A DNA stretch of 64,000 nt from Dyadobacter sp. CY356 (GTDB lineage Bacteria > Bacteroidota > Bacteroidia > Cytophagales > Spirosomataceae): assembly GCF_021440195.1 (NCBI RefSeq), contig NZ_JAJTSZ010000002.1, forward strand, positions 620,001 through 684,000. The letters are read 5' to 3'. A program made the translations under genes and the position numbers. Below are positions 17,401 through 27,200 of the stretch, one piece after another. Position 1 is the stretch's first letter; every line of letters starts with the position of its first letter. The notes under the pieces are model-generated. The model saw only the letters and a list, made by a program, of their open reading frames with translations, was not told the DNA's origin and ran no database searches.

Positions 17401-18885
17401 TCAGCATATCTGAACGACCTCGATCCTAAGAATCTCACCCAGCTTTTTTAGCCTTGAACCGATATGCCCAATTCCAACAGCGCAATGATGTGCTGGTCCA
17501 TGCCCGTTCCATAATTCCACAAATGCACGTGCACCAGGTGAAAAACGATACCGGCTGTTGGTATTCCCTATTTCCAGAATCGGCCCTTCCACAGATTCGC
17601 CTTCGGCAACAAGCAGCATCAGCTTTCCTGCAATGGTTTCCACGACGGACAGCATTGTTATAGGCCCATTGCGGACAGACATCTCCACGGATAAGCCGGA
17701 CCCTACCTTGCCGTGATAAACTTCGAGTGGCCTTACCTTGGTTTTGCCTTGTGCGATCTGAATATGCCCTGGTCCGTCATGGCCCATAAGTATGACATCG
17801 TCCGTATAATCCATGGCATAGTATTCGGTAAAGGACCCTCCTACTCCGAAACTGTCCATGATTTTCATCGCCTGCACGTTTTTGATTTCATACTCTCCGG
17901 CAACGGGGATACCCCTGGCCGTAAGCAGTGAAGTACCCAGAATGATGGAGCTCATCGTGTCCTCATTGGAAGGATTGCCAGTACCTTTGTGGTAGTAAGC
18001 CAACGAACCTAGTGCATGCCTGTCAACGAGTTGATCCAAAGCAACCGAAGTTCTTGCAGCACGTTCAAGTTCATAGATTGAACAGTCGGCCTGAATATCG
18101 AACCGCTCGTAAAATTCGCTGACCCTATCCTGAATGGCGACTATTCCGACAGCCTCTCTGAGTGCTGAAAGTTCATCTACCTCCAGAATTGTAACATTGC
18201 CACCAAACGTTATTAATTGTAAGGTCGGGTCAGAGTAGATATCCAGCATCCCGTTATAATAGTTGCCCAGCAATCCCAGGTTGTTATAAGACATGCTGTT
18301 GGCTACCCGTGAAGCTTCAATCCATTCATCGGTTTGTTCCCATACAACAGGATCTCCATAAAGCATTCCTGTTACCTGGTAAGCAGCAATTCCAGACCTT
18401 TTAAGCACATTCATGATCTCTGGCACCGGGCATGATCCACAAAACGCCAGCCACTCCCCGGTCATACGGGTACGGTCATTCATACTATTAATCCTGGCAT
18501 AATCTATGGCTGGCTCCGGGGAAAGATTCAAAATGACAACAGGCACGCCAAGCCGGCGAACAACAGGCAATACTGTTGCCGAAAGCGCATAGGTAGTGGC
18601 GTAAATAAATATTATTTCTACATCGGCCTGGCGAAACTGGTGCCCGGCCTTAATGGCTTGTTGTGCATTGTCTATAACACCCAGATTTATAACGCTGGTG
18701 TACGGTTTTCCCAAACTTTGTTCAACGAATTGCAGGTAGCCTGATAGTCTCTGTTTCAGGCCTTCAAACTGCGGCCAATAAGTATCCAGACCAATACCGA
18801 ACAGGCCTACTTTGAGTACATGTTGATACCCGTCAGGCGGGTGCGAAAACGCTTTGTGAACGGAATTTTGCAGTATTGAATGCAT
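17401..18885 (-). CDS. L-fucose/L-arabinose isomerase-like protein
   Basis: 494 residues related to the L-fucose and L-arabinose isomerase superfamily. The N-terminal Rossmann-like half (VLKVGLFGIGLDTYWPQFEGL...) is followed by a middle domain and a C-terminal half with metal-site-like motifs: SFTEYYAMDYTDD, GHDGPGHI and GPAHHCAVGIGH. The family converts aldoses to ketoses using Mn2+. It is cytoplasmic, having no signal peptide. As first gene of the rhamnoside locus it may isomerise L-rhamnose or another 6-deoxy sugar released by GH78, but that assignment is inference and the real substrate could differ. The 205-bp divergent gap to the AraC gene likely holds its promoter. Confidence 0.75.
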   Translation of the reverse strand: MHSILQNSVHKAFSHPPDGYQHVLKVGLFGIGLDTYWPQFEGLKQRLSGYLQFVEQSLGKPYTSVINLGVIDNAQQAIKAGHQFRQADVEIIFIYATTYALSATVLPVVRRLGVPVVILNLSPEPAIDYARINSMNDRTRMTGEWLAFCGSCPVPEIMNVLKRSGIAAYQVTGMLYGDPVVWEQTDEWIEASRVANSMSYNNLGLLGNYYNGMLDIYSDPTLQLITFGGNVTILEVDELSALREAVGIVAIQDRVSEFYERFDIQADCSIYELERAARTSVALDQLVDRHALGSLAYYHKGTGNPSNEDTMSSIILGTSLLTARGIPVAGEYEIKNVQAMKIMDSFGVGGSFTEYYAMDYTDDVILMGHDGPGHIQIAQGKTKVRPLEVYHGKVGSGLSVEMSVRNGPITMLSVVETIAGKLMLLVAEGESVEGPILEIGNTNSRYRFSPGARAFVELWNGHGPAHHCAVGIGHIGSRLKKLGEILRIEVVQIC

Positions 18886-19090
18886 CGGACAATATCAAAA
18901 AAAACAAATTAGTATCAAAAAAGATATATTTTGATTTAGATTCAGTTAATACTTTGGTCAAATATTTTGGCAATACCAATCAATAATCTTTTTATAAGTA
19001 AATATTTAAGAACTATTGTACAAATAAATCACTGAAATGATTAGATTTGCCAATTGTTTTTGATTTTTAATTTATCCAATTTGATACTAT
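18886..19090. promoter_or_regulatory. Divergent promoter region with inverted 10-mer pair
   Basis: AT-rich gap between the isomerase-like gene (minus) and the AraC gene (plus). The 10-mer TTTGATACTA occurs once on each strand: minus strand at 18910-18919 (about 25 bp before the isomerase start) and plus strand at 19080-19089 (directly before the AraC ATG). Symmetric placement at both starts suggests a binding site for the AraC regulator. I see no exact TAnnTTTG match. Confidence 0.4.
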
Positions 19091-19999
19091 ATGGCTCTGT
19101 TTAGAAAATACTATCAAAAGGTAATTGTTGAGCAGGCTCTTGATCAGCCCAGCTGGGGAGTTGCTGTCATCAATGTGGGCCATAATATTCATCCGCCAGG
19201 TGTTAGCTATCCGGATTACCAGCACCCGGGCGACTACGTATTTGATTGGGACAAAGGCCGTATTCTGGAAGAATTCCAATTAGTTTACATATCGCGCGGC
19301 CAGGGAATTTTTGAAGCTGATGGCGTAAAGCCGACGATGATAGAAGCCGGTACAGCTTTTCTGCTTTTTCCAGGCGTATGGCATCGTTATCGCCCTTCGG
19401 AGCAGACGGGTTGGGAAGAATTCTGGGTGGGTTTCAAGGGCTCCTATGCTGATTATCTGATGGAGCAATCATGTTTTCAATCTGACAAACCTTTAATTCA
19501 AATTGGTTTTAATAGTGAATTGTTACAGGTCCTGACACATTTGGTGGATACGGTCCGTTTTAGTTCTGACTCTTGTGGTACACTGTCTTCTTGTCTTACA
19601 ATTCAGGTTTTAGCTTTGCTTTATGCATCAGCGATCATGAAGAACCCTGAGCAAAGCCAGAGATATCAACTCATTCTACATGCAAAATTTAGAATTCAGG
19701 AATACGAACAAAGTAATATGGACCTTGAAGAACTGGCGAAAGAACTGAATGTCAGCTATGTTTGGTTTCGTAAGGAATTTAAAAGAATTGTGGGCACCTC
19801 ACCCGGTCAATACCATTTAAGCCTGCGGATTAAACGCGCCAGGCAGCTTTTAAGTGAAACAGATCTATCGATTGGAAATATTTCTGATCAGCTGGGTTTT
19901 GATTCAGATTTTCACTTCTCTAAAATATTTAAACAGAAAGTCGGGTTTTCTCCTGCCAATTACCGGAAGAATCTTCTCAAAAGTACAATCACAAACTGA
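19091..19999 (+). CDS. AraC family transcriptional regulator
   Basis: 302 residues. The N-terminal ~150 residues form an AraC-type cupin ligand-binding domain (EFQLVYISRGQGIFEADG; AGTAFLLFPGVWHRYRPSE; EEFWVGFKG). The last ~100 residues hold two helix-turn-helix motifs typical of the family (DLEELAKELNVSYVWFRKEFKRI; ISDQLGFDSDFHFSKIFKQKVG; SPANYRKN). It is divergent from the isomerase-SusC-SusD-rhamnosidase operon and probably activates it in response to a sugar such as L-rhamnose. The ligand is inferred from the neighbours. The ATG at 19091 is preferred because the cupin domain begins soon after it. Confidence 0.92.
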   Translation: MALFRKYYQKVIVEQALDQPSWGVAVINVGHNIHPPGVSYPDYQHPGDYVFDWDKGRILEEFQLVYISRGQGIFEADGVKPTMIEAGTAFLLFPGVWHRYRPSEQTGWEEFWVGFKGSYADYLMEQSCFQSDKPLIQIGFNSELLQVLTHLVDTVRFSSDSCGTLSSCLTIQVLALLYASAIMKNPEQSQRYQLILHAKFRIQEYEQSNMDLEELAKELNVSYVWFRKEFKRIVGTSPGQYHLSLRIKRARQLLSETDLSIGNISDQLGFDSDFHFSKIFKQKVGFSPANYRKNLLKSTITN

Positions 20000-20219
20000 T
20001 GGTCAATGGTTTACGGAGACTGGCAAGGTACGATATTGTAAGATTATGTAAAGCATGTCGTACAGGCAAAAAGGAGTATACCAAAAAGAGGCTCTAAGAA
20101 TATTTAAACAAGTAAAAGATAAGGCAGCTGTAACCTGGAAAGCGTAATATTATTTCGTTTGTACTGTCAAAAATCAAAAAACACCTACCAAATAAATTGA
20201 TAAGTGCTTGATTTACTGG

Positions 20220-20293
20220 TGATCCCGTTGTGATTCGAACACAAGACCTACTACTTAGAAGGCAGTTGCTCTATCCAGCTGAGCTACGGGACC
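20220..20293 (-). tRNA. tRNA-Arg(TCT)
   Basis: Minus-strand cloverleaf of 74 nt with a 7-bp acceptor stem (one G-U pair). Its anticodon arm reads ACTGC-CTTCTAA-GTAGT, placing TCT at the anticodon. The T loop is TTCGAAT. The CCA end is not encoded. Confidence 0.93.
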
Positions 20294-20377
20294 GGTTAAA
20301 ATAAAAACAGTTGGTGATATGCAGCGAGCAATTTAAAACTGCTCAACGATACTGCCAACTGATCAATGGTAATAATT

Positions 20378-20452
<75 letters not shown>

Positions 20453-20538
20453 AAACCTTAAAACCCTTTTTGATGATTGTCAAATTTATTTTGAAATCAT
20501 CAAACAACTTGCGGCGACCCGCATATAATGAAACAGTG

Positions 20539-20625
20539 TAGAGGAAGCGGGATTCGAACCCGCGGTACCCTTGCGAGTACGGCAGTTTAGCAAACTACTG
20601 GTTTCAGCCACTCACCCATCCCTCC
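20539..20625 (-). tRNA. tRNA-Ser(GCT)
   Basis: Minus-strand class II tRNA of 87 nt with the long variable arm expected for serine (GTACTCGCAAGGGTACC). The anticodon arm AGTAGTTTGCTAAACT gives GCT, and the T arm is GCGGG-TTCGAAT-CCCGC. The acceptor stem GGAGGGA pairs with TTCCTCT through two wobble pairs. Confidence 0.92.
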
Positions 20626-20695
20626 GTCTTTCCGTTCTGGGTTGCAAATATAGCGCGTTGTAAATCAGAAAAACAAATGTTTTCGAAAAAAAAAG

Positions 20696-20725
20696 TTTGT
20701 CACAAGCTTCTATTGTCTATTTTTG
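20696..20725 (+). promoter_or_regulatory. Candidate Bacteroidota promoter of the bat-purC operon
   Basis: TTTG (20696-20699) and TATTTTTG (20718-20725, exact TAnnTTTG) are separated by 18 bp, close to the usual -33/-7 spacing. They lie about 30 bp upstream of the VWA gene start, in the gap after the tRNA-Ser gene. Confidence 0.55.
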
Positions 20726-20755
20726 AAAAAGTTTTAATTAGTCAAATCGTTCATT

Positions 20756-21718
20756 ATGAACTGGAATTACCCCTTTGAAAGTACTGAATATTTTTTTATA
20801 TTTTTCTTCATCCTTGCTTACGTTACCTTTATTTACCGAACCATTCGGATTGCCCGTCAGCTGAATACCACGGCCAGAACTTTAATTTTAAAGCTTTTTT
20901 TACGGACCATATATTTCGCATTACTCATTGTCAGTTTGCTTGGACCGTCTTTTGGCGAAGCAGATCAGGCCATTCAGTCCAAAGGGAAAGACATATATAT
21001 TCTGGTAGATCTTTCCAAATCCATGGACGCAACAGATGTAACACCAACGCGTTTGGAAAAAGTTAAATTTGAAATCAACCATTTTGTGCAAAACCAGCAT
21101 TCAAACCGGATTGGCCTGATCGTTTTTTCCAATGAAGCATTTGTCCAGGTACCGCTAACTTATGATGCTGCTGCGCTCGAACTTTTTATCCAAAGCTTAC
21201 AAACAGAACTTCTGCCAACCAGTGGAACAAATATTTGCGGTGCCACAGAACTTGCATATAAAAAGCTGGTTGACGGAAACGACCGAACAGGACGCTCTAA
21301 AATGATCGTTGTATTTACAGATGGTGAAAATAAAAGCGATTGTTACCGTTCGTTGTATAACAATATCCGTCGCTTTGGCGTCGGAATGTATGTTGCGGCC
21401 GTGGGTACCAAAAACGGAAGCAGCATTCCGTCTGCGGGAAAACCCTTAAAAGATGAAAAAGACAATCTGGTGATCAGCAAACTCGACGATGATTTTTTAC
21501 AAAACATGGCGACCAGCACAAAAGGGTCTTATTATGAACTGAATAATGAAAAGAATGAAATTAACCGCATGATCAGCGATATCAACAACGCTGACGGAAC
21601 ACTCGTGGATTCAAGAACAGTAACTGTAGTCAGTAACAAATATTATTATTTCCTTGGTGCCGCGCTGTTTTTGTTAATCCTCGACGTTTTAATTACCATC
21701 GGAACTTTCCGACTGTGA
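20756..21718 (+). CDS. VWA domain membrane protein, BatA/BatB-like
   Basis: 320 residues. Two hydrophobic segments near the N-terminus (residues ~11-28 and ~52-65) and one at the C-terminus (~298-318) flank a von Willebrand A domain. Its MIDAS motif is visible as DLSKS (residues ~84-88), with a later VVFTDGENKSD. The layout matches BatA/BatB proteins of Bacteroides aerotolerance operons, which are membrane proteins facing the periplasm and probably scaffold complexes or bind metal-dependent partners. It is followed by a TPR gene 37 bp downstream, as in bat operons. A full batABCDE set and a MoxR ATPase are not present here, so this is a reduced or detached cluster. Confidence 0.85.
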   Translation: MNWNYPFESTEYFFIFFFILAYVTFIYRTIRIARQLNTTARTLILKLFLRTIYFALLIVSLLGPSFGEADQAIQSKGKDIYILVDLSKSMDATDVTPTRLEKVKFEINHFVQNQHSNRIGLIVFSNEAFVQVPLTYDAAALELFIQSLQTELLPTSGTNICGATELAYKKLVDGNDRTGRSKMIVVFTDGENKSDCYRSLYNNIRRFGVGMYVAAVGTKNGSSIPSAGKPLKDEKDNLVISKLDDDFLQNMATSTKGSYYELNNEKNEINRMISDINNADGTLVDSRTVTVVSNKYYYFLGAALFLLILDVLITIGTFRL

Positions 21719-21755
21719 GTATCTATTCTTATTTTTGCCTCCAAACCGGAATGTT

Positions 21756-22475
21756 ATGAACGCCTTACTATTGTACTTACTGCTTTTGCTATGGGACAAC
21801 CGGACGTTCGATGCTATTACCAAGACGAATGAAAGGAAGATCGGCGCAGAAATGGCTTACAAGAAAAAGCAATTTGTAAATGCCTCAAAATTATATCACC
21901 AGATAACTTACGGTTCTGTTTTTTCTGATCCGGCGGCACGGCTTAATATGGCTCACTCCTATTATCAGGCCGGACAACTGAAAGCTGCTTTATATCAATA
22001 TAAACTTCTGGACCACGTAAAAGATAAAACCATAGCCTCGGTTGCCAACTGTCAGGTCGCGCTAATTTTGGTATCAAAAAAAGACACGGCAGCTGCTTTG
22101 GAAAAGCTGAAAGCGTCGCTCAGGCTTGAACCCAGGAACACCGTTGCCAGATCAAATTATATTATTTTAAAATCGCATTTTTCAGGGATTGAACGACCAT
22201 CTGAATCCAGCCAGGACAACAGAATGGCGAAAAATGAAGCAAGTGAAAATAAGCCAACCCCGTCAAAACCAGAACCAAAACCGGAAGGTTTTGAGCAGGA
22301 AGAAGCAGCCAAACGTGAGCAGCTTTTGAAAAGCTTAAAATCAATGAATATGTCGGAAGAACAGGCGCGTTTGATTCTGGATGCCATGAAATCAAACGAA
22401 TCCCAATATATTTACCAGCTCAGACGAAAACAATATGCGAAGAAGTCTGAAAAAAATGAAACAATAGAATGGTAA
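21756..22475 (+). CDS. TPR-repeat protein, BatC-like
   Basis: 239 residues from the ATG at 21756; an upstream TTG at 21735 in the same frame would add only seven residues and spoil the signal-like start. The N-terminal hydrophobic run (MNALLLYLLLLLWD) is probably a signal peptide or anchor. At least two or three TPR helices follow (KKKQFVNASKLYHQI; AARLNMAHSYYQAGQLKAALYQYKLL; ALEKLKASLRLEPRNTVARSNY), then a charged proline/lysine linker and a helical C-terminus. BatC-type TPR proteins sit next to VWA Bat proteins and probably mediate protein contacts in the periplasm. The downstream purC gene starts 18 bp later. Confidence 0.75.
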   Translation: MNALLLYLLLLLWDNRTFDAITKTNERKIGAEMAYKKKQFVNASKLYHQITYGSVFSDPAARLNMAHSYYQAGQLKAALYQYKLLDHVKDKTIASVANCQVALILVSKKDTAAALEKLKASLRLEPRNTVARSNYIILKSHFSGIERPSESSQDNRMAKNEASENKPTPSKPEPKPEGFEQEEAAKREQLLKSLKSMNMSEEQARLILDAMKSNESQYIYQLRRKQYAKKSEKNETIEW

Positions 22476-22493
22476 TTTTTACTACAAAACTCC

Positions 22494-23429
22494 ATGAACA
22501 GCATACCAGAAAGTAATTTTCAATTCCCGAACCAGACCGGTTTTTACAAAGGAAAAGTACGTGATGTATATTCTTTTGAAGACAAACTGGTCATGGTTGC
22601 CACCGACAGAATTTCTGCTTTTGACGTTATTTTACCCAAAGCAATTCCTTATAAAGGCCAGGTTTTGAATCAGATTGCGGCACACTTTTTGTCGGCCACT
22701 GCGGATATTGTACCAAACTGGTTACAGGAAGTGCCAGATCCAAATGTCAGTATGGGCATTAAATGCAATGCTTTTCCTGTGGAAATGGTTGTTCGCGGTT
22801 ATTTGGCAGGACATGCATGGCGGGAATACTCAGCTGGAAAAAGAGAAGTATGCGGAGTTTCTTTGCCAGACGGACTGAAAGAAAATGACAAATTGCCAAC
22901 ACCTATCATTACGCCTACAACAAAAGCGCATGAAGGGCATGATGAAGATATTTCAAGAGAAGCAATATTAAGTCACGGACTTGTGTCTCAGGATAATTAT
23001 GAACACCTGGAACGTTACACACTGGCACTATTTAACCGTGGCACTGAGATGGCCGCGGACCAGGGTTTAATACTTGTAGATACAAAATACGAGTTCGGGG
23101 AATTGAATGGCACGATTTATTTAATAGACGAAATCCACACACCGGATTCTTCCCGTTATTTTTATAAGGATTCGTATGAGGAAAACCAAAGATTAGGTCT
23201 GCCTCAGAAACAATTGTCGAAAGAATTTGTAAGAGAATGGCTTATTCAAAATGGTTTTCAGGGAAAAGAAGGACAAACGGTACCGGCCATGGAAGAAGAT
23301 TGGATCCAACAGATTTCGGAACGGTATATTGAATTGTATGAAAAAGTATCAGGTAAGAAATTCCAGAAAAACAATTTAGACAATCCGTTGCAACGCATAG
23401 AAAAGGCCATTCTCAGAGCATTAGCTTAG
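22494..23429 (+). CDS. purC: SAICAR synthase (phosphoribosylaminoimidazole-succinocarboxamide synthase)
   Basis: 311 residues. It catalyses ATP-dependent condensation of CAIR with aspartate to SAICAR in de novo purine synthesis, in the cytoplasm. Family motifs are clear: YKGKVRDVY near the N-terminus, the [14 protein letters not shown] nucleotide-binding segment, [17 protein letters not shown], and [11 protein letters not shown] with the [10 protein letters not shown] segment that carries substrate-binding residues. Length fits the longer, single-domain purC of Bacteroidota and yeast ADE1. It is co-transcribed with the upstream VWA/TPR genes and followed 51 bp later by a small STAS-like gene. 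Confidence 0.96.
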   Translation: MNSIPESNFQFPNQTGFYKGKVRDVYSFEDKLVMVATDRISAFDVILPKAIPYKGQVLNQIAAHFLSATADIVPNWLQEVPDPNVSMGIKCNAFPVEMVVRGYLAGHAWREYSAGKREVCGVSLPDGLKENDKLPTPIITPTTKAHEGHDEDISREAILSHGLVSQDNYEHLERYTLALFNRGTEMAADQGLILVDTKYEFGELNGTIYLIDEIHTPDSSRYFYKDSYEENQRLGLPQKQLSKEFVREWLIQNGFQGKEGQTVPAMEEDWIQQISERYIELYEKVSGKKFQKNNLDNPLQRIEKAILRALA

Positions 23430-23480
23430 TCTGGTCAGTAACTCAACCTAATAAATCATCTGGTTTTAACAAAAACTCGT

Positions 23481-23903
23481 ATGAATCACAGCCTACAAAA
23501 AAAAGAACAGTACGCCTATATCGACCTTGAAGAGGCGGCGTTTGCTGATGAAATTCCAGCCGCGTTTGAGGAAAAATCGCGTGAGCTGTTTCGTGAAGGA
23601 TTTAATAATATCATCGTCAATATGCAGGTAACAAAATCCGTTGACAACAATGGAACCGTGGTATTGAGAAAAGTAAACTGGTTATGCATCAATGACCTGG
23701 GTATGTTGGTCATCGTTACCAAAGATGATGATTTTATCGACCTGCTTGAATCTTTAAAAATTCCTGATCTTAATATACTCCCAACACTGGAAGAGGCCAT
23801 TGATGCAGTTTTCATGAATAATCTTGAAAATGAGTTCGGTGCCGGCGACGACGATTATGATGCGGAAGATTATGATAACGTAAGCGAATCAAGCGAGCCC
23901 TGA
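23481..23903 (+). CDS. STAS-like small protein
   Basis: 140 residues with no signal peptide. The central ~100 residues resemble a STAS domain, as in anti-anti-sigma factors: a strand-helix start ([22 protein letters not shown]), a hydrophobic core ([24 protein letters not shown]) and a C-terminal [20 protein letters not shown], which matches the usual end of the fold. The last ~25 residues are an acidic tail ([13 protein letters not shown]). No obvious phosphorylated serine of the SpoIIAA type is visible, so it may not be a classical switch. It follows purC and ends at a strong terminator. Function unknown; STAS assignment is moderate. Confidence 0.6.
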   Translation: MNHSLQKKEQYAYIDLEEAAFADEIPAAFEEKSRELFREGFNNIIVNMQVTKSVDNNGTVVLRKVNWLCINDLGMLVIVTKDDDFIDLLESLKIPDLNILPTLEEAIDAVFMNNLENEFGAGDDDYDAEDYDNVSESSEP

Positions 23904-24299
23904 TCATCAGGAACTGTTCTTTTTAAGCACAAAACCATCATCCCTGCGGTGATGGTTTTTTTATTTCTACCTTAAATTTCGTATCTTAACAAGGTATTAA
24001 ACGATTCGTGGCGAATTAAGCAAAACAAAAAATTCCACTATTTTCTTTTGAAAAATTTATAACAAATTGATTGAATCGTTGTCAAATTATCAGTATTTTC
24101 AGATTTATTGTAACGAAACAACCAATTTGTAAAGGTTGGATAAAATTTCGCAGTTTTGATATTACACCAAATATTTTTTATCATTATCTTGCGTGGCTTT
24201 ACTCTATTCTTAATGCGATAGCGGGAAGCATTTAATTTTATTTGCTTATTTATATAAATTCTACACACGAATTTGTAAAAAATCTACACTCTTCGATAT
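23904..24299. other. Intergenic region upstream of gltB
   Basis: 396 bp, very AT-rich. It holds the terminator at 23931-23964 and otherwise presumably the gltB promoter. I see no exact TTTG-TAnnTTTG pair and no reading frame that looks coding. No known riboswitch structure was recognised. Confidence 0.5.
23931..23964 (+). terminator. Intrinsic terminator after the STAS-like gene
   Basis: Hairpin AAAACCATCA (23931-23940) with TGATGGTTTT (23950-23959) and a 9-nt loop, followed by a T-rich run. It lies 28 bp after the STAS-like stop. Confidence 0.85.
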
Positions 24300-27200
24300 A
24301 TGTCGCAAATGTCAGAACCAATGGTAGAACAACAGGGGCTTTACCGCCCGGAATTTGAGCATGATGCATGTGGGATAGGTTTCCGTGCCAACATTAAAGG
24401 TCGTAAGTCACATCAGATCGTGGCGGACGCTATCCACATGCTGGAAAGAATGGAGCATCGGGGTGCTACCGGTTTTGATCCAAACACCGGTGATGGCGCC
24501 GGTATCCTGATACAGATTCCCCACGAGTATTTTGTAGAAGAATGCTCCAAAATCGGTTTCCAGTTACCTCCTGCGGGTGAGTATGGTGTAGGTATGATCT
24601 TTTTTCCGAATGACGAGACTGTCAGGGAAGAATGCAGGGATATTGTAAACCGAAAGATAAAACGTCTGGGCTTAACCCTGATGGGTTACAGAAAAGTGCC
24701 GACACTGAACAATACGCTTGGTGAAGGATCTTTGTCTGTTGAGCCTTATGTAGAACAGGTTTTCATCAAACGTCCGGACGATGTTACAGAAGACATCGCT
24801 TTTGAACGTAAACTTTATATACTTCGCCAGGTTTCGGCGCGTCTGATCAGCGATACGGTTAAAGGTGCAAAAGGAGTTTTCTATTATTCTTCTTTGTCAT
24901 GCCGGACCATATCTTACAAAGGACAGCTGACCACAGCGCAGCTGAAATATTATTTCCCGGACCTTGAAAACGAATCGGTGGTGTCAGCACTTGCTGTTGT
25001 TCACTCCCGCTTTGCAACCAATACTTTCCCGAAATGGGAATTGGCACAACCTTTCCGTTACATTGCCCATAATGGTGAAATTAATACCGTTAAAGGTAAT
25101 GTGAACTGGATCCGCGCCGGTGAAAAAGCGTTCCAGTCGGAATATTTCAGCAAGGAGGAAATGGATATGATCCTTCCGATTTGTGATAGAGGACAATCAG
25201 ATTCGGCGAATCTTGATAATGCTATTGAACTGCTCCACCTTTCAGGCCGCTCCCTTCCTCATGTAATGATGATGTTGGTGCCGGAAGCCTGGGATGGCAA
25301 TGAGCAGATGGATGCGGAACGTAAAGCATTTTACGAGTATCATGCTGCGATCATGGAGCCTTGGGACGGACCTGCTTCTATCTCTTTTACAGATGGCAAA
25401 ATGGTAGGTGCAACGCTTGACCGTAATGGTTTGCGCCCCTCACGTTACTGGGTTTTGGATGATGATACAATCATCATGGCTTCTGAAGCGGGCGTTTTGG
25501 AAGTTGACCAGGCTAAGGTCGTTACCAAAGGTCGTTTACAGCCGGGTCGTATGTTCATCGTGGATATGGAACAAGGCCGTATCATACCTGACGAAGAAAT
25601 TAAAGCACAGATCTGTTCGGCACAGCCCTATCAGCAGTGGCTGAATGAAAATAAATTGCGTGTTGAAGATCTTGATCAGCCAATTCGTACTTACAGACAA
25701 TATGAAGATTCTTCGTTGCTGAAACGTCAGATGGCTTTTGGATTTACTTCGGAAGACTTGCGGATGATCCTTGCTCCTATGGCCCAAAGTGGTATGGAAG
25801 CAATCGGATCGATGGGTACGGACGTTCCTCTGGCCGTTCTTTCAGAACAAAGCCAGCATATGTCGAGTTACTTCAAGCAGCTTTTCGCACAGGTAACAAA
25901 CCCTCCTATTGACTCGATTCGTGAAAGAGCGATCATGTCGCTGATCTCGTTTGTTGGAAGTACGGAAAATATCCTGACTGAAACGCCTCAGCATTGCCGT
26001 CAGATAGAATTGCCGCATCCGGTTTTGACCGTTACTGAATTTGATAAATTAAGATTTATTGATAAAAACCATTTCCAGGCAAAAACGATCAACATCTACT
26101 TCCGGGCAGATGAAGGCGGAAAAGCGCTGGAACGTGCCTTGGCAAGAATTTGCCGTTACGCGGTAGAAGCGATTGAAGATGGTTTTGAAATTATCATTCT
26201 TTCTGACCGTGCGATCGATTCTGATCACGCGCCGATTCCTACTTTGCTGGCAACAGCGGCCATTCATCACCACCTTATCCGTGAAGGTTTGAGAGGAAGA
26301 GTCGGTTTGCTTGTTGAAGCGGGTGACGTTTGGGAAACGCACCATTTTGCTACGCTGATTGGTTATGGCGCAGCAGGTGTTTGTCCATATATGGCATTTG
26401 AAACACTTTCGTTCATGAATCGTAAGAACATGATTGATGGTGAATTTTCAGACGATAAATTATATTACAACTACATTAAAGCTGTTAACAAAGAGCTTTT
26501 GAAGATTTTCTCTAAAATGGGAATTTCGACATTGCAGTCTTACCAGGGCGCTCAGATTTTCGAATGCGTCGGTATGAACAAAGATGTAGTTGACCGCTTT
26601 TTCACAGGTACTATATCCCGTATCAGCGGAATGGGTATTGCTGAAATTGCGCGTGAAGTATTGGTTCGCCATAAAGTGGCTTACCACGAAAGTCCAAACA
26701 TGACGCCTCGTCTGGAAGTTGGTGGATTTTACCAATGGAAACAACGTGGTGAGGCACATATTTTCAACCCGCAAACTGTTCACTTGTTGCAGCATTCAAC
26801 AAAAAATAACAGTTACGCCGAGTTTAAGAAATACTCTAAACTGATCGATGATCAGACTCAAAAAGCACTGACGCTTCGTGGGTTATTACGTTTCAAAAAA
26901 GGAACGCCAATACCAATCGAAGAAGTGGAGCCGGTTGAAAACATTTTCAAACGTTTCGCTACGGGTGCTATGTCTTTTGGATCGATCTCGTGGGAAGCGC
27001 ATACAACGCTGGCCATTGCTATGAACCGTATTGGTGGAAAATCCAATTCAGGTGAAGGTGGAGAAGATGAACTTCGCTACAAAAAACTGGCGAATGGCGA
27101 CAGCATGAACTCTCAGATCAAGCAGGTTGCTTCCGGACGTTTCGGGGTAACCAGCCATTATTTGAGTAATGCAGGTGAATTGCAAATTAAAACGGCACAA

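Noticed and set aside
24000..24299. Riboswitch or nitrogen-responsive leader before gltB
   Set aside because: The region is long and AT-rich, but no recognisable aptamer or conserved stem could be identified by eye.
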